DNA of 64,000 bases from Pseudomonas viridiflava (GCF_900590885.1 NZ_UUON01000050.1:124001-188000), one strand, 5' to 3'; counted from the stretch's first letter, positions 8,519 to 17,290 are shown. Notes: a model not told the origin generated them from the letters alone. Translations and numbers: made by a program.

Positions 8519-9427
8519 ATGGCTCGAAAAGCGCTTCATCATTGGTACGGCCTGTACCAAGCCTTGCACCCCAAAATCGATAGCTTTGAAGGTAAGGGCG
8601 GCGTCTATCGGTTCCTGCGGCATGAGGCCGAAGACTCGGGTTACGACGAAAAAGTACTGAAGCGCATGCTGAAGGCGGGGACGTTTTTGGATCGCTTGGC
8701 TGGCGCCGGGTTAGCCCTTGACGACGTCAAGTGTGGCTATGCGCACGTGGAGTTGCTGGAACGTCTACACCAGTTTTCTCCTGCGGAAGCTCAGCACCTG
8801 CTCACTGACGTTCTGTCTAACAGCATCACGCTCAAAAACCTTCGCCTGGTGGTTGAGGAAAATGCAGCCAAGGGTGGCCAGGCGCAGCTCGCCGCAAAAT
8901 CAAAAGCACGTTCCTATGTAGCTCAGCACCAACGAGCCACTGTCGAACTCGTGCCACGCATGGGTACAGCCTTCTTCGGTAGCCCAAGCGGCGAATTCGT
9001 ATTGGTCAAAAGCTTCCTGTCACTTCGTCAATTCATCCTGATCAACGAAAAAACTTCACCGATCGCCATCATTCCCCGCGTGGGGGATTCCTCCATCAAG
9101 GAATGGCACGCTGCTGAAGAGATTCTGAAAACTGCGATGGCGGTTAAGAACCGGCTTTACCGGGTCTGGATCGTCCTGCCCTATGAATCGCCCATTGCAG
9201 CGTATCTATTTGCGTACGCATACCGAGAGCGAGCCATAAATTCCTGGCTCTTCATTGCCACAATCAATAAAGACTGCACTGGCCTGCAGCAGTACAACGA
9301 TTCAGCCACGCTTCTGGATCTAGACTTGAGGGGAGCCGGGGGAGGCGAGTGGGCCGGACACTCATTTGCGGATGGCCGGATGATATACGGCGACCTGCCG
9401 CTACTCAGAGGAACAGGTGTTGATTAG
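8519..9427 (+). CDS. Unknown protein divergent from tnsA
   Basis: A 302-residue protein that I cannot assign. The first 110 residues are helical and basic, with a ParB/HTH-like look (DEKVLKRMLKAGTFLDRL, then LSNSITLKNLRLVVEE), and the second half is mixed alpha/beta with short hydrophobic strands (YRVWIVLPYESP, INSWLFIATIN). It has no signal peptide or transmembrane helix. It is transcribed away from tnsA across a 119-bp region that must hold both promoters, so a DNA-binding regulator of the transposition operon is a reasonable but untested guess. Confidence 0.7.
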   Translation: MARKALHHWYGLYQALHPKIDSFEGKGGVYRFLRHEAEDSGYDEKVLKRMLKAGTFLDRLAGAGLALDDVKCGYAHVELLERLHQFSPAEAQHLLTDVLSNSITLKNLRLVVEENAAKGGQAQLAAKSKARSYVAQHQRATVELVPRMGTAFFGSPSGEFVLVKSFLSLRQFILINEKTSPIAIIPRVGDSSIKEWHAAEEILKTAMAVKNRLYRVWIVLPYESPIAAYLFAYAYRERAINSWLFIATINKDCTGLQQYNDSATLLDLDLRGAGGGEWAGHSFADGRMIYGDLPLLRGTGVD

Positions 9428-9463
9428 CAGGTGTCCATTTCCATCTAAATAAATGGCTATAAC

Positions 9464-10093
9464 CTACTCGCTGTTCAGCACGACATCCTTGAAGGCCATC
9501 AAATCGTGAAAGTCAGATGGCGATCCTTCCCTCGTTCGGTTTAGATAATGCCCTTTGACTCCGAGGGCTATTGGCCCGTCTCGATCACAACGCTGGGAAT
9601 CCCCGATCATCCACACCTTGCAGGCTTCTACAGCCAGTTCAGTCAGCACTGACTCGTAGATCCGCCGATCTGGCTTGAGCGTCCCTATCTCATAGCTGAA
9701 GCCGTAGCTCTCCAAGCCAGGAAAGATGCGCTTAACAGCCGCGCCATAGGGCCGGGCCAAATTTGAACAGACCGCCACTTTCCGGCCTCGCGCCTGCAAT
9801 GCCTCAATGCATGACAACGCGTCTGTGAAGGGTTGGATACCGGCCAGCTCCGCATCAAGCTCGGATTCGATACGCGCAAGCTCAGTCGGTGGCACATCAA
9901 TGCCGAAGTGATCGGCAGCTTGCGCAAGGCTCCAAGGATGGCTCATGAGCACCGATGCATCATCCGGCCTCGGACGCCGACCTTGCGCGATACCGAGCTT
10001 GAGAAGCTGGCGAAATGGATGGCGCGCGTTCTCGATCCTCATAATGGTACCAAACGCATCAAAGATGACAGCTTGGACATGGCTCATACGCAT
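9464..10093 (-). CDS. HAD-superfamily hydrolase
   Basis: A 209-residue haloacid-dehalogenase-like protein. Motif I is FDAFGT near residue 11, motif II CSN near 115, motif III the Lys of KPDRRIY near 149, and motif IV IGDS near 166. Family members are mostly small-molecule phosphatases; the second Asp of motif I in classic phosphatases (DxD) is replaced here by Ala-Phe context (DAFGT), which is common in the dehalogenase/phosphatase subgroup. The ATG at 10093 follows GGAGGGAGT. It stands alone, convergent with the 8519 gene and divergent from the AAA+ ATPase gene. Its role in the island is unclear; substrate unknown. Confidence 0.85.
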   Translation of the reverse strand: MRMSHVQAVIFDAFGTIMRIENARHPFRQLLKLGIAQGRRPRPDDASVLMSHPWSLAQAADHFGIDVPPTELARIESELDAELAGIQPFTDALSCIEALQARGRKVAVCSNLARPYGAAVKRIFPGLESYGFSYEIGTLKPDRRIYESVLTELAVEACKVWMIGDSQRCDRDGPIALGVKGHYLNRTREGSPSDFHDLMAFKDVVLNSE

Positions 10094-10224
10094 ACTCCCT
10101 CCAGACCATCGAACGTCATAGAATTTATCCCTAGTGAAAGCCAGCCTTTTGTTGTGCAGAAGCTACTTTTCTCCAAGGCAAAGCTAATCAGGCCTATAAT
10201 GCACGCCTAGTATGAGGTCAACCT

Positions 10225-11220
10225 ATGGCAAGCGCCGATCAGCTCAAAGCCCTGCTGAAATCCCACATCACTGGTGATGACAGCCACTTCTTCTCCGTTG
10301 CGATGCAGGTGGCAGCGCACGAGGCAAAGCTCGGCCACGGAAAACTGGCAGAGGAGCTCAAAGCTCTGATCGACGCGGCTAAGGCTCGGCCCTCTTCAAA
10401 AGTACCGAACAAGACGATCCCTATCAGCCAACCACGTGGTGAGTTGATCGGACTTCTTCAAGCTTCCTATCCCCAAGCTCGACTTTCCGACATGATCCTG
10501 GACGACCAGGTTGCAATGCGCCTGCATCGGATCATCAAGGAGCAGCAGAACCATACGAAGATCCGCGCCCACGGCCTCTCACCTAGACGAAAATTGTTGT
10601 TGGTCGGGCCACCAGGCACTGGCAAAACCCTGACCGCCTCTGCGTTGGCGGGTGAGTTGGGTGTTCCGCTGTTTGTTGTGCGACTCGATGCCTTGATTAC
10701 CAAGTTCATGGGGGAGACCGCCGCCAAACTGCGCCAGGTCTTTGATGCCATAACGGAAGTACGTGGTGTCTATTTTTTCGACGAGTTCGATGCCATAGGT
10801 TCACAACGTGGCCAAGCTAATGATGTCGGCGAGATACGTCGTGTATTGAACAGCTTTTTGCAAATGCTTGAGCAGGATCAGTCCCACAGCCTGATAATCG
10901 CCGCTACAAACCACCCTGAGATTCTGGACTACGCCTTGTTCCGACGGTTTGACGACATGATCCAGTACGGACTACCTGAAGCCGAGCAAATCATCGCCGT
11001 GCTAAAAAATCGTTTAGCCACCTTTAAACCGAAACGATTGTCTTGGTCGAAGCTCGCTGACAGAGCTGCGGGGCTGAGCTATGCAGACGTGGCGCGGGCG
11101 GCAGACGATACCCTGAAAGATGCAATTATTCATGACCGGGCTTCAATTACGGATGCTGATATATTTAAGATGTTGGAAGAGCGGAAGCTGATCAGTAAGA
11201 AAATACTAATCGACACATAA
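10225..11220 (+). CDS. AAA+ ATPase paired with a subtilisin-like protease
   Basis: A 331-residue classic AAA+ ATPase: Walker A GPPGTGKT at 128-135, a pore-loop-like KFMGE at 160-164, Walker B VYFFDEFD at 182-189, sensor 1 in AATNH near 228, and an arginine-finger FRRFD near 240, close to the FtsH/Cdc48 group in pattern. The first 110 residues form a helical domain with no membrane segment. It lies 19 bp upstream of a subtilase gene on the same strand, so the ATPase probably remodels or delivers substrates for, or regulates, that protease. I recall AAA/subtilase pairs as recurrent in accessory islands, but no function is established to my knowledge. Confidence 0.88.
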   Translation: MASADQLKALLKSHITGDDSHFFSVAMQVAAHEAKLGHGKLAEELKALIDAAKARPSSKVPNKTIPISQPRGELIGLLQASYPQARLSDMILDDQVAMRLHRIIKEQQNHTKIRAHGLSPRRKLLLVGPPGTGKTLTASALAGELGVPLFVVRLDALITKFMGETAAKLRQVFDAITEVRGVYFFDEFDAIGSQRGQANDVGEIRRVLNSFLQMLEQDQSHSLIIAATNHPEILDYALFRRFDDMIQYGLPEAEQIIAVLKNRLATFKPKRLSWSKLADRAAGLSYADVARAADDTLKDAIIHDRASITDADIFKMLEERKLISKKILIDT

Positions 11221-11239
11221 TTCGAAGAGCAGTATCGCG

Positions 11240-13732
11240 ATGACGGATCAACGCAGAGAAAACCTCCCGCACTTGTTTCCACAGAGTACTTCATCCCCAG
11301 AGCCGTTCACGTCCCATCGGGTTCCAGTAAGGCCTCCAGCGCTCCCTGTTCGTGACCGTGCCCTGCATGGCAATGCTTTGCGCGAACAACTCCAGCAGCT
11401 CCGCCCTATTGCGCAACACGCAAAAGAAGAACAAGCGGCACTTGGCATCCAAGACGGTGTAGGCCTTCGCGTTCAGTTTGAAAGCTTTGATGATGTCAAA
11501 CTGGCCTTTGAAAGTTTGGCAAATAAACCTAAGGGGATCGAGCTTCTCAATTATAAAGAAGAGGGAGAAAAAGGCTTTGCGACTGTTTTCGTCCCGGATG
11601 GCAAGCTCGATTATTTTGAACGGGTCATCGTCGAGTACCTTGATGATCGTAAGGGTTCTACAGGTCGAAGCCTTGACCATAAAGCCCTAGTCAACACGAT
11701 TCAATCCATCCATGTGGCTCAACTAGAGGCGCTGTGGACGGATGCTCCAGCATTTTTTCCTACAGACGAAAACGAGATTCTATGGTGGGAGGCTTGGTTA
11801 CCTGTCAGGGAAAATCGCGACCTGGTAGCAGCAAGCTTCATTCAGGCCGCTCAGCTACTTGGTATTCGAGTACTGGAGGGAAGGCTTAATTTCCCAGAAC
11901 GAACAGTGCTGACAATCCAATGCAGCAAAGCACAGCTACAGCAGTCAGTTCTGACTCTTAACAGCATCGCTGAATTACGCAGGGCAAAGGAAACGGCGGA
12001 TTTTTTTGATTCGTTTACACCTGCAGAGCAGCACGAATGGGCCGCTGAACTTCTAGGCAGAACAACCTTCACCTCCTCAGAGAATACTCCGCACATCTGC
12101 ATTCTTGATACGGGCGTGAACCACGGCCACCCACTTTTAACTCCAGCACTTGTGGAACCAGACCTTCACACTATCGAGCCGGATTGGGGTGTAGATGATC
12201 GTCATGGCCATGGCACCAGCATGGCTGGATTAGCCCTTTATGGCGATTTAACCCATACATTAAGATCAGCGGAACCTCTGATCATTGAGCATCGTCTTGA
12301 GTCTGTGAAGCTGCTACCAAGCGACGGTGAAAATGCTGGAGATGAGAAGAGCTTTGGCTTTAATACAGTCGAAGCAGTAGCTCGCCCCGAGATAACGGCA
12401 CCTCTAAGAGCACGACTGTTCAGCATGGCAGTCACTACCGTAGATGGCCGAGATCGCGGCCGCCCCTCATCCTGGTCATCCTCCCTTGACCGACTTGCCT
12501 TTGATGCAGATGGCCAGGGAGCAAGCCCACGGCTATTTGTTATTTCTGCAGGTAACATTCGAGAGAGCAGTGAATGGGTGGACTATCCAAGTAGCAATAC
12601 ATTGATGGGTATTTGCGACCCTGCACAGGCTTGGAATTCATTAACTATCGGAGCATTTACCGATCTAGTCGAGCTCGCACCAGGCTTGAGAGCTGTGGCC
12701 GCACAGGGAGGCCTGAGCCCATTCAGTACAACGTCGCAGAACTGGATCAGCCATTATCCCCTGAAACCAGATGTGCTCTTCGAGGGAGGTAATCTGATCC
12801 ATGATGAGCTGCTGGGCCCTGCCACTGCAGGGGAGCTATCACTGCTGACCACTCATAATCGCCCAGTCGACCGCCATCTGACATTGGCCACTGCCACCAG
12901 CGCCGCGACCTCGCTTTGCTCCCGGATGGCAGCTCAGCTAATGGCCGCATACCCAGCGCGCTGGCCTGAAACCATCCGGGCATTGATCGTTCATTCTGCT
13001 GAATGGACTGATGCGATGAAGCAGATGTTTCTTCCGCAAAATCGTAATCCAACAAAACAGGATTACGAACGTCTGGTTAGGCATTGTGGCTTTGGCGTGC
13101 CCAGCCTGGATCGAGCTAAATGGAGCGCATCAAACTCGCTGACGCTGGTTGTCGAGGACACCCTCCAACCCTTTAAAAAGTTGAGGGGGAAAGACCCCTC
13201 TCCACGAGAAATGCACCTGCACGAGCTACCCTGGCCCAAGGATGAACTTGAAGCATTGGGGGCAACCGACGTTGCAATGACCGTTACGTTGTCCTACTTC
13301 ATCGAACCTAATCCATCCGCCCGTGGAAGGTCTCGCTATCGATATGAATCCCACGGTCTTCGCTTCGACGTAAAACGTCCAACGGAAGATGTGCCTCGGT
13401 TCAGAGCCAGGGTAAATGCCGCTGCGCTTGATGATGAAAATGAAGTGCCGAACCAAGACAATGATCCGGCATGGACTCTAGGCAAACAGAAACGCCATCG
13501 TGGTTCACTTCATCAGGACACTTGGAATGGCACTGCAGCTGAGCTGGCAAGCCGTGGCTATCTTGCCGTGTACCCGTCATTGGGATGGTGGAAAACCAGA
13601 GGAGCCTTGGAGCGGTATGACAGCCCGGCACGGTATGCGCTGATTATTTCTATCAAAGTCCCGGAGGTTGATACTGATATTTATAGTGTAATCGCCGCGA
13701 AGATCGCTCCCGAAAATGTCATTCTGGTGTGA
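11240..13732 (+). CDS. Subtilisin-like (S8) serine protease, cytoplasmic, paired with AAA+ ATPase
   Basis: An 830-residue protein with an S8 catalytic domain at about residues 280-590: Asp290 in ILDTGVNHGHP, His324 in GHGTSMAG, oxyanion Asn439 in SAGN, and Ser554 in ATATSAATS. About 280 residues precede the catalytic domain and 240 follow it. There is no signal peptide, unlike secreted subtilases, so it should act inside the cell on host or phage proteins. It is in an operon with the AAA+ ATPase (19-bp gap) and followed by a terminator-like hairpin, so the pair forms a complete two-gene unit. A defence or abortive-infection role is inferred from this layout and the island context. Confidence 0.9.
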   Translation: MTDQRRENLPHLFPQSTSSPEPFTSHRVPVRPPALPVRDRALHGNALREQLQQLRPIAQHAKEEQAALGIQDGVGLRVQFESFDDVKLAFESLANKPKGIELLNYKEEGEKGFATVFVPDGKLDYFERVIVEYLDDRKGSTGRSLDHKALVNTIQSIHVAQLEALWTDAPAFFPTDENEILWWEAWLPVRENRDLVAASFIQAAQLLGIRVLEGRLNFPERTVLTIQCSKAQLQQSVLTLNSIAELRRAKETADFFDSFTPAEQHEWAAELLGRTTFTSSENTPHICILDTGVNHGHPLLTPALVEPDLHTIEPDWGVDDRHGHGTSMAGLALYGDLTHTLRSAEPLIIEHRLESVKLLPSDGENAGDEKSFGFNTVEAVARPEITAPLRARLFSMAVTTVDGRDRGRPSSWSSSLDRLAFDADGQGASPRLFVISAGNIRESSEWVDYPSSNTLMGICDPAQAWNSLTIGAFTDLVELAPGLRAVAAQGGLSPFSTTSQNWISHYPLKPDVLFEGGNLIHDELLGPATAGELSLLTTHNRPVDRHLTLATATSAATSLCSRMAAQLMAAYPARWPETIRALIVHSAEWTDAMKQMFLPQNRNPTKQDYERLVRHCGFGVPSLDRAKWSASNSLTLVVEDTLQPFKKLRGKDPSPREMHLHELPWPKDELEALGATDVAMTVTLSYFIEPNPSARGRSRYRYESHGLRFDVKRPTEDVPRFRARVNAAALDDENEVPNQDNDPAWTLGKQKRHRGSLHQDTWNGTAAELASRGYLAVYPSLGWWKTRGALERYDSPARYALIISIKVPEVDTDIYSVIAAKIAPENVILV

Positions 13733-13746
13733 CGATATAATCCGCG

Positions 13747-13769
13747 AAGGCTCGTGAAAGGAGCCTTTT
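13747..13769 (+). terminator. Rho-independent terminator-like hairpin after the protease gene
   Basis: Inverted arms AAGGCTC and GAGCCTT enclose a 7-nt loop and run into TTTT, 15 bp after the protease stop codon. It would end the ATPase-protease transcript. Confidence 0.65.
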
Positions 13770-13893
13770 GCCTAGTTGGACGAATTTTGTGCTCAGCCCT
13801 AGCTCTGTGGGCCGAAATTTGAGTCACTGTGAATTACGACAGCGTTGTTGCCATAGGTGCTCTTGAGCTCAAACAGCGACCAACCTCGTTCAC

Positions 13894-14301
13894 TCAAGCA
13901 AAAAATCCCTGGTGAATGCGCTCTAAACTGTCGAGCACAGCGGCATAGCCGGGCGTAGTCGCCACAGCCTCCCACGCCGTCATGCCATCCAAGAAGCTGT
14001 GAACGGTGCTGAGCCAGAGAAACGCCTTGTCGGGGTGGCCAAACACTTGCTCCGACCGGAGGAGGATCATGCTCACTCGGTATAGCCGATCGCCTTCCGC
14101 GAGGGAAAGCTGTTCCCGTTTGACGCGTCGGCGGTACAACGTCCGAGACGTGAGCATGCCGACCGCGACGGCGCTGACACCGTGTTGCGCCAGATGCTCA
14201 AGGGCTACGAGCGGCACACCTTCTCGAATAAACGTATCCAACGGTTTACCCTGCGGCGCTCCCATTATCTCCGAGACTTGTGCTTGCAATTGCGGGTTCA
14301 T
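13894..14301 (-). CDS. MbcA/ParS/Xre-type antitoxin without an adjacent toxin gene
   Basis: A 135-residue protein from ATG 14301, chosen because GGAGAG lies just upstream. The C-terminal 60 residues match the toxin-binding domain of MbcA/ParS/Xre antitoxins (DUF2384): a Phe-Gly-His-Pro-Asp-Lys-Ala-x-x-Trp-Leu block, a turn with LDG, and a closing EAV-Leu-x-x-I-x-x-GFF segment. The N-terminal part carries an HTH-like region. Such antitoxins normally precede a RES-domain NAD-degrading toxin gene by a few bases. Here the downstream 160 bp contain no coding frame and then the 3' end of the protease gene on the other strand, so the antitoxin appears orphaned. It may now be only a regulator or an anti-toxin against invading modules. 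Confidence 0.75.
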   Translation of the reverse strand: MNPQLQAQVSEIMGAPQGKPLDTFIREGVPLVALEHLAQHGVSAVAVGMLTSRTLYRRRVKREQLSLAEGDRLYRVSMILLRSEQVFGHPDKAFLWLSTVHSFLDGMTAWEAVATTPGYAAVLDSLERIHQGFFA

Positions 14302-14446
14302 GACGCTCTCCGGACACAACCACGAGCCAGTATAGGCCAATACCCGTGCTCGCCTGGCGGGACTCGATCCGCCGGGTCGGCTTGCATATAATTGGCGATT
14401 ATGGTGAATCAGGGCCAACACCTAATTGGGCTCTGGTGATAGCCCA

Positions 14447-14764
14447 TACCAACTTCTCGGCCTTCGGCACAGCCAGGGTGGCGTACAGGTCGGGAAAAAT
14501 CGGCCTAAGCGAGCGGCGCAGTCAGATATAGAAAAAATCGGACAAATCCGCATAACCGATGTTGTCGTAATACGGCGGATCAGTTGATATCAGCTTGTTC
14601 TGGCTAGTTGACTGTGTCTGTGCATCCTGTTGCTCAACAATGCCTCGCGAAATTGCTGGAAACAGCTGTAATGCCTTGGCTCCCCATTCGATATTGAATG
14701 TACAGTTACCCGTGCTCGCCTCCTGGCCAGGATCCACCGCGCCGGCCAGCGCGTAACTGGACAT
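14447..14764 (-). pseudogene. Remnant of a DUF1156-type DNA methyltransferase
   Basis: An 80-codon frame contains STDPPYYDNIGYADLSDFFY, the adenine-methyltransferase DPPY motif in the setting typical of DUF1156 methyltransferases. The frame then hits TGA at 14522-14524, where the family has Trp (expected VWLRRSLRP). Reading through the stop in the same frame gives LRRSLRPIFPDLYATLAVPKAEKLV, which is clearly the same family, down to about 14447. Family proteins are about 900-1,000 residues, so both the 5' and 3' parts are missing. This is a decayed fragment of a defence-associated methyltransferase cassette. Confidence 0.8.
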
Positions 14765-15150
14765 CGGTCAGCCTTTTAGTACAGGCATGAGGTGAGTGGT
14801 GCACACCGGTTAATAAGACGAGCCTGCCCGAGGCTGACAGGCAGCCCTCATTGGCCAATGACTGCCAACAAACACCTGAACGCTGCCAAGGCTGAGACGA
14901 CACCTCCAGCCACTACCACGATGGCCCTTTCGTTCGACAAGGCCCGGACTCAAAAGGGCAAAACCTAAAGCACATGCCGCCATGCCAATACCAAACACAT
15001 TGGGTAGGTGCGGAAAGTTCGGGTGCTATTTAACGGAGGGGTTTCGTTTCGGCGCCAACTGGCCACCTCAAGAAAGTTGCAACTTTATCTTGATAAGTTG
15101 GCACTTTATTGCTAATTTTGGGCCTAGACCACCACTCGCTCGAGGGTTCC
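14765..15150. other. Intergenic stretch with no recognisable gene
   Basis: About 390 bp between the methyltransferase remnant and the next HTH gene. Short frames here lack start context and resemblance to known families. The last 90 bp hold imperfect repeats of AAGTTG (GAAAGTTGCAACTTTATC, GATAAGTTGGCACTTTA) that may be operator half-sites for the HTH protein downstream. Confidence 0.5.
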
Positions 15151-15540
15151 ATGCTGCCATACCCGTCCTCTCCCGATTTCCCTAGCGCCTTGAAGGCTCG
15201 CCGTGAGTTACGTGGCATGAGCCGCTCGGCATTAGCCCGAGCAGCCAACATCCATGTGGTAATGCCTCGACGTTACGAGGAGCCTGATTGCGGCGAGTTT
15301 GCTCGTCCACGGGCCGAAAGCACGTGGATCGCATTGAACAAAGCATTGGGGTATGACGTTCCCGATGACATTGATGGCTTGCTACGCCTGGAAGAGTCAG
15401 TCAACACACCAAACCCAGAAGATGAATCATCGGCACCGTCTGACAGCCAAAAACCAATGACTCTAGCGGAAGCTAAAGCCGGTCTCGCACTGACTTTCGG
15501 CGTCGACGTCAACAGCATTGAGATCACCATACGCGGCTGA
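15151..15540 (+). CDS. Small helix-turn-helix (XRE-like) regulator
   Basis: A 129-residue protein from ATG 15151 (an upstream ATG at 15109 gives 14 extra residues with no support). Residues about 12-65 form an XRE-like fold: LKARRELRGMSRSALARAA, then a recognition-helix region, though the second helix is atypical (HVVMPRRYEE). The C-terminal 40 residues (TLAEAKAGLALTFGVDVNSIEITIRG) resemble the small C-terminal segment found in HTH/antitoxin-like proteins. AAGTTG-type repeats upstream may be its operator. It is 54 bp from the next small gene, likely a two-gene unit; function otherwise unknown. Confidence 0.6.
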   Translation: MLPYPSSPDFPSALKARRELRGMSRSALARAANIHVVMPRRYEEPDCGEFARPRAESTWIALNKALGYDVPDDIDGLLRLEESVNTPNPEDESSAPSDSQKPMTLAEAKAGLALTFGVDVNSIEITIRG

Positions 15541-15594
15541 CATGCCCAACGATCCAGACTGGTAACTTATTCCAACCTGAGAAAAGTACAAACC

Positions 15595-15840
15595 ATGAGC
15601 GATGCACAGGCTACATACTGGGACAAGGCTTCAGAAGCGCTTAAGAAAAATGCTTCAGCATTACCCCTCGACCAAGAGGCCAAGATTCGCGACATCATCG
15701 GAGAGGACATTTGGAGCCCTTTACAACGCACGACTCGCCATCGATTTGGAAAACATGTACGGAAAAATCTTGATGGCTACGGCCTGATTTTCGCCCGAAT
15801 GGCTGGGCGCATAGCGGTTTACCGTCGATCGGCCGTGTAA
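15595..15840 (+). CDS. Small unknown protein, possibly DUF1413-like
   Basis: An 81-residue protein. The spacing of residues in IWSPLQRTTRHRFGKHVRKNL, ending YRRSAV, resembles short DUF1413-type proteins (Trp-x-x-Leu, Arg, Gly-x-x-Phe/His), a family of unknown function often near HTH genes. It follows the XRE-like gene by 54 bp with a GAGAAAAG ribosome site, so the two are probably co-transcribed and could be a regulator/effector pair. The family link is weak. Confidence 0.5.
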   Translation: MSDAQATYWDKASEALKKNASALPLDQEAKIRDIIGEDIWSPLQRTTRHRFGKHVRKNLDGYGLIFARMAGRIAVYRRSAV

Positions 15841-15930
15841 GAAAAGCGCCTTTGAAAGCCTCCTGCAGCCCAGTGGATAGGCGCACCTCTACTGGGCCCA
15901 ATGGTGACTACCCGACATAACCTGCTTAGA

Positions 15931-15957
15931 TATCTTAAATATATCTTAAATATATCC
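15931..15957 (+). repeat. 11-bp tandem direct repeat upstream of the PUA-like gene
   Basis: TATCTTAAATA occurs twice head to tail (15931-15941 and 15942-15952), followed by a partial third copy TATCC. The period is one DNA helical turn, as for an operator bound by a cooperating regulator. It lies about 60 bp before the start of the next gene. Confidence 0.6.
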
Positions 15958-16014
15958 TGTACGTATCCCTTTGACTCGGATATTGTCTCCTCACACCTAA
16001 ATGGAGGAAGCAAA

Positions 16015-16563
16015 ATGTCTGCGGAAGAGCCAAAAGTATGGGGCGTTTTTGTCGGGGATGCCGGGGATCAGCTGGAGGCATTTAATTCAAAAGCCGGCCC
16101 TTTCCCACCGGATCCAGGATCCGTTGGTTACATCGCTATTGGGTGGCCGGCAGTGGGGGATATGCGGCTTTACAAAGATAATTACCCAGATTTCGTTGAG
16201 AAATTTAGAATCGCCTATCCCAATGACAACGAAAGAGTTCTTAAGACCACGGCCAACATGCCATGGAATTTTGCATTCAAAATGCAAAGCGGTGACTGGG
16301 TAATGTGCCCGTCTTCTACATCGGGTTATTTACTGGCTGGAAAAGTAGAGGGTGAGTATTTATCTAATTTTCACGGATCAAAATCATTACCCAACGCAAA
16401 TACGCGGGTCGATTTTGTTCATTTAAGAAAGGTTAAATGGCTATACGTCGTTTCGGACAAAGATCCTCGTTACGCAAAGCTTCACCGTATCGGGCAACTC
16501 ACCGTTGTCCAACCCGACATTTCGGCGTCCACGCTCCAAGGCATACTTAAAGGCGAGTTGTAA
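16015..16563 (+). CDS. PUA/EVE-like domain protein, similar to modules of modified-DNA restriction enzymes
   Basis: A 182-residue protein from ATG 16015, set by the GGAGG site 7-8 bp upstream. The pattern VWGVFVGDAGD, then GYIAIGWPAVGD, then a long helix and GDWVMCPS resembles the N-terminal reader-like domain found in Mrr-type restriction enzymes and McrB-associated proteins. Here it stands alone, with no nuclease motif visible. It could be a sensor subunit, a modified-base reader, or a truncated relic. The gene is AT-richer than core genes and has a tandem repeat upstream. Confidence 0.5.
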   Translation: MSAEEPKVWGVFVGDAGDQLEAFNSKAGPFPPDPGSVGYIAIGWPAVGDMRLYKDNYPDFVEKFRIAYPNDNERVLKTTANMPWNFAFKMQSGDWVMCPSSTSGYLLAGKVEGEYLSNFHGSKSLPNANTRVDFVHLRKVKWLYVVSDKDPRYAKLHRIGQLTVVQPDISASTLQGILKGEL

Positions 16564-16650
16564 GTTCGGTGCGGGGACAAAGTATCATTACATGGTAGCC
16601 AGCGTGGCGAAGGGTTGACCTGGGTGGCCAATGCGTTGGCGGTCATCCAT

Positions 16651-16875
16651 TTAACCCTTACCGAATAGCTTCAGAAAGGTTATGTGTTTCGCCTGGCGCC
16701 ACGTTTCAGTCAAGTCGCCGTTGAGCTCCAACGCTTCGAAGATACTTTTGACCTGCTCATTTGTGATCAACTTCGCCGTGAGCATTTTCTTGAGCAGTTC
16801 GCGGCCGTGCCAGACAGCAATTCCAAAATCTTGAGCCAGCTTGTCTGTCGAGGAAGGAGGAGAGTGATCAGCCAT
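16651..16875 (-). CDS. Small unknown protein
   Basis: A 74-residue protein from ATG 16875; an in-frame ATG at 16950 adds residues that look non-coding. The sequence is mostly helical (VWHGRELLKKMLTAKLITNE, then VKSIFEALELNGDLTETW), has no signal or membrane segment, and matches no family I recognise. No strong ribosome site is seen, so its status is uncertain. Confidence 0.4.
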   Translation of the reverse strand: MADHSPPSSTDKLAQDFGIAVWHGRELLKKMLTAKLITNEQVKSIFEALELNGDLTETWRQAKHITFLKLFGKG

Positions 16876-17290
16876 AGTGTAGGCTGTGGATTCATTGTTA
16901 CCCAACCACGCAGCTCGCTTAGAACAGATCCTATTGGCTTTTCTCGTCAACGCTCAGGCGAATCTGCTTCGCAACCCGCTCAGCGGCGCGCGACGGTTGT
17001 CGAAATCACCATGCGATTGAGTCGCCGCCGCATCGCTCACTGTCCTACACCAAGTCATAGGGAGGCGAACCCTGCGGCACCCGGTGCGCGTAATGGCTTC
17101 AGGTTAAATTCCCTGCACAGCCGGGCCGAGGCCAGTGTAAATCGGACGAATTACTAGCGCGAGAGCGGCGCAGTACCAGAACTGTGGATCTGGTTAGACG
17201 GGGATTGGAAGATTCACTGAGCCATCGTTATAGGCATGGGGAAAAAACACTGGCAAAATCTCCGGCCAACCATTCACTGCTAATCCTCCT
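16876..17290. other. Intergenic stretch with no recognisable gene
   Basis: About 415 bp. Frames on both strands are low-complexity Arg/Ser-rich translations with no family resemblance. I see no RNA gene or clear repeat. Confidence 0.5.

Noticed and set aside
8396..8623. 75-codon frame whose stop overlaps the tnsA start
   Set aside because: Mostly the reverse of the start of the 8519 gene; no coding features besides the chance ATGA overlap.
14706..14998. Short leftward frames upstream of the methyltransferase remnant
   Set aside because: No continuity with the DUF1156 family and no start context.
15931..15957. CRISPR-like repeat
   Set aside because: The 11-bp unit is too short and has no spacers.
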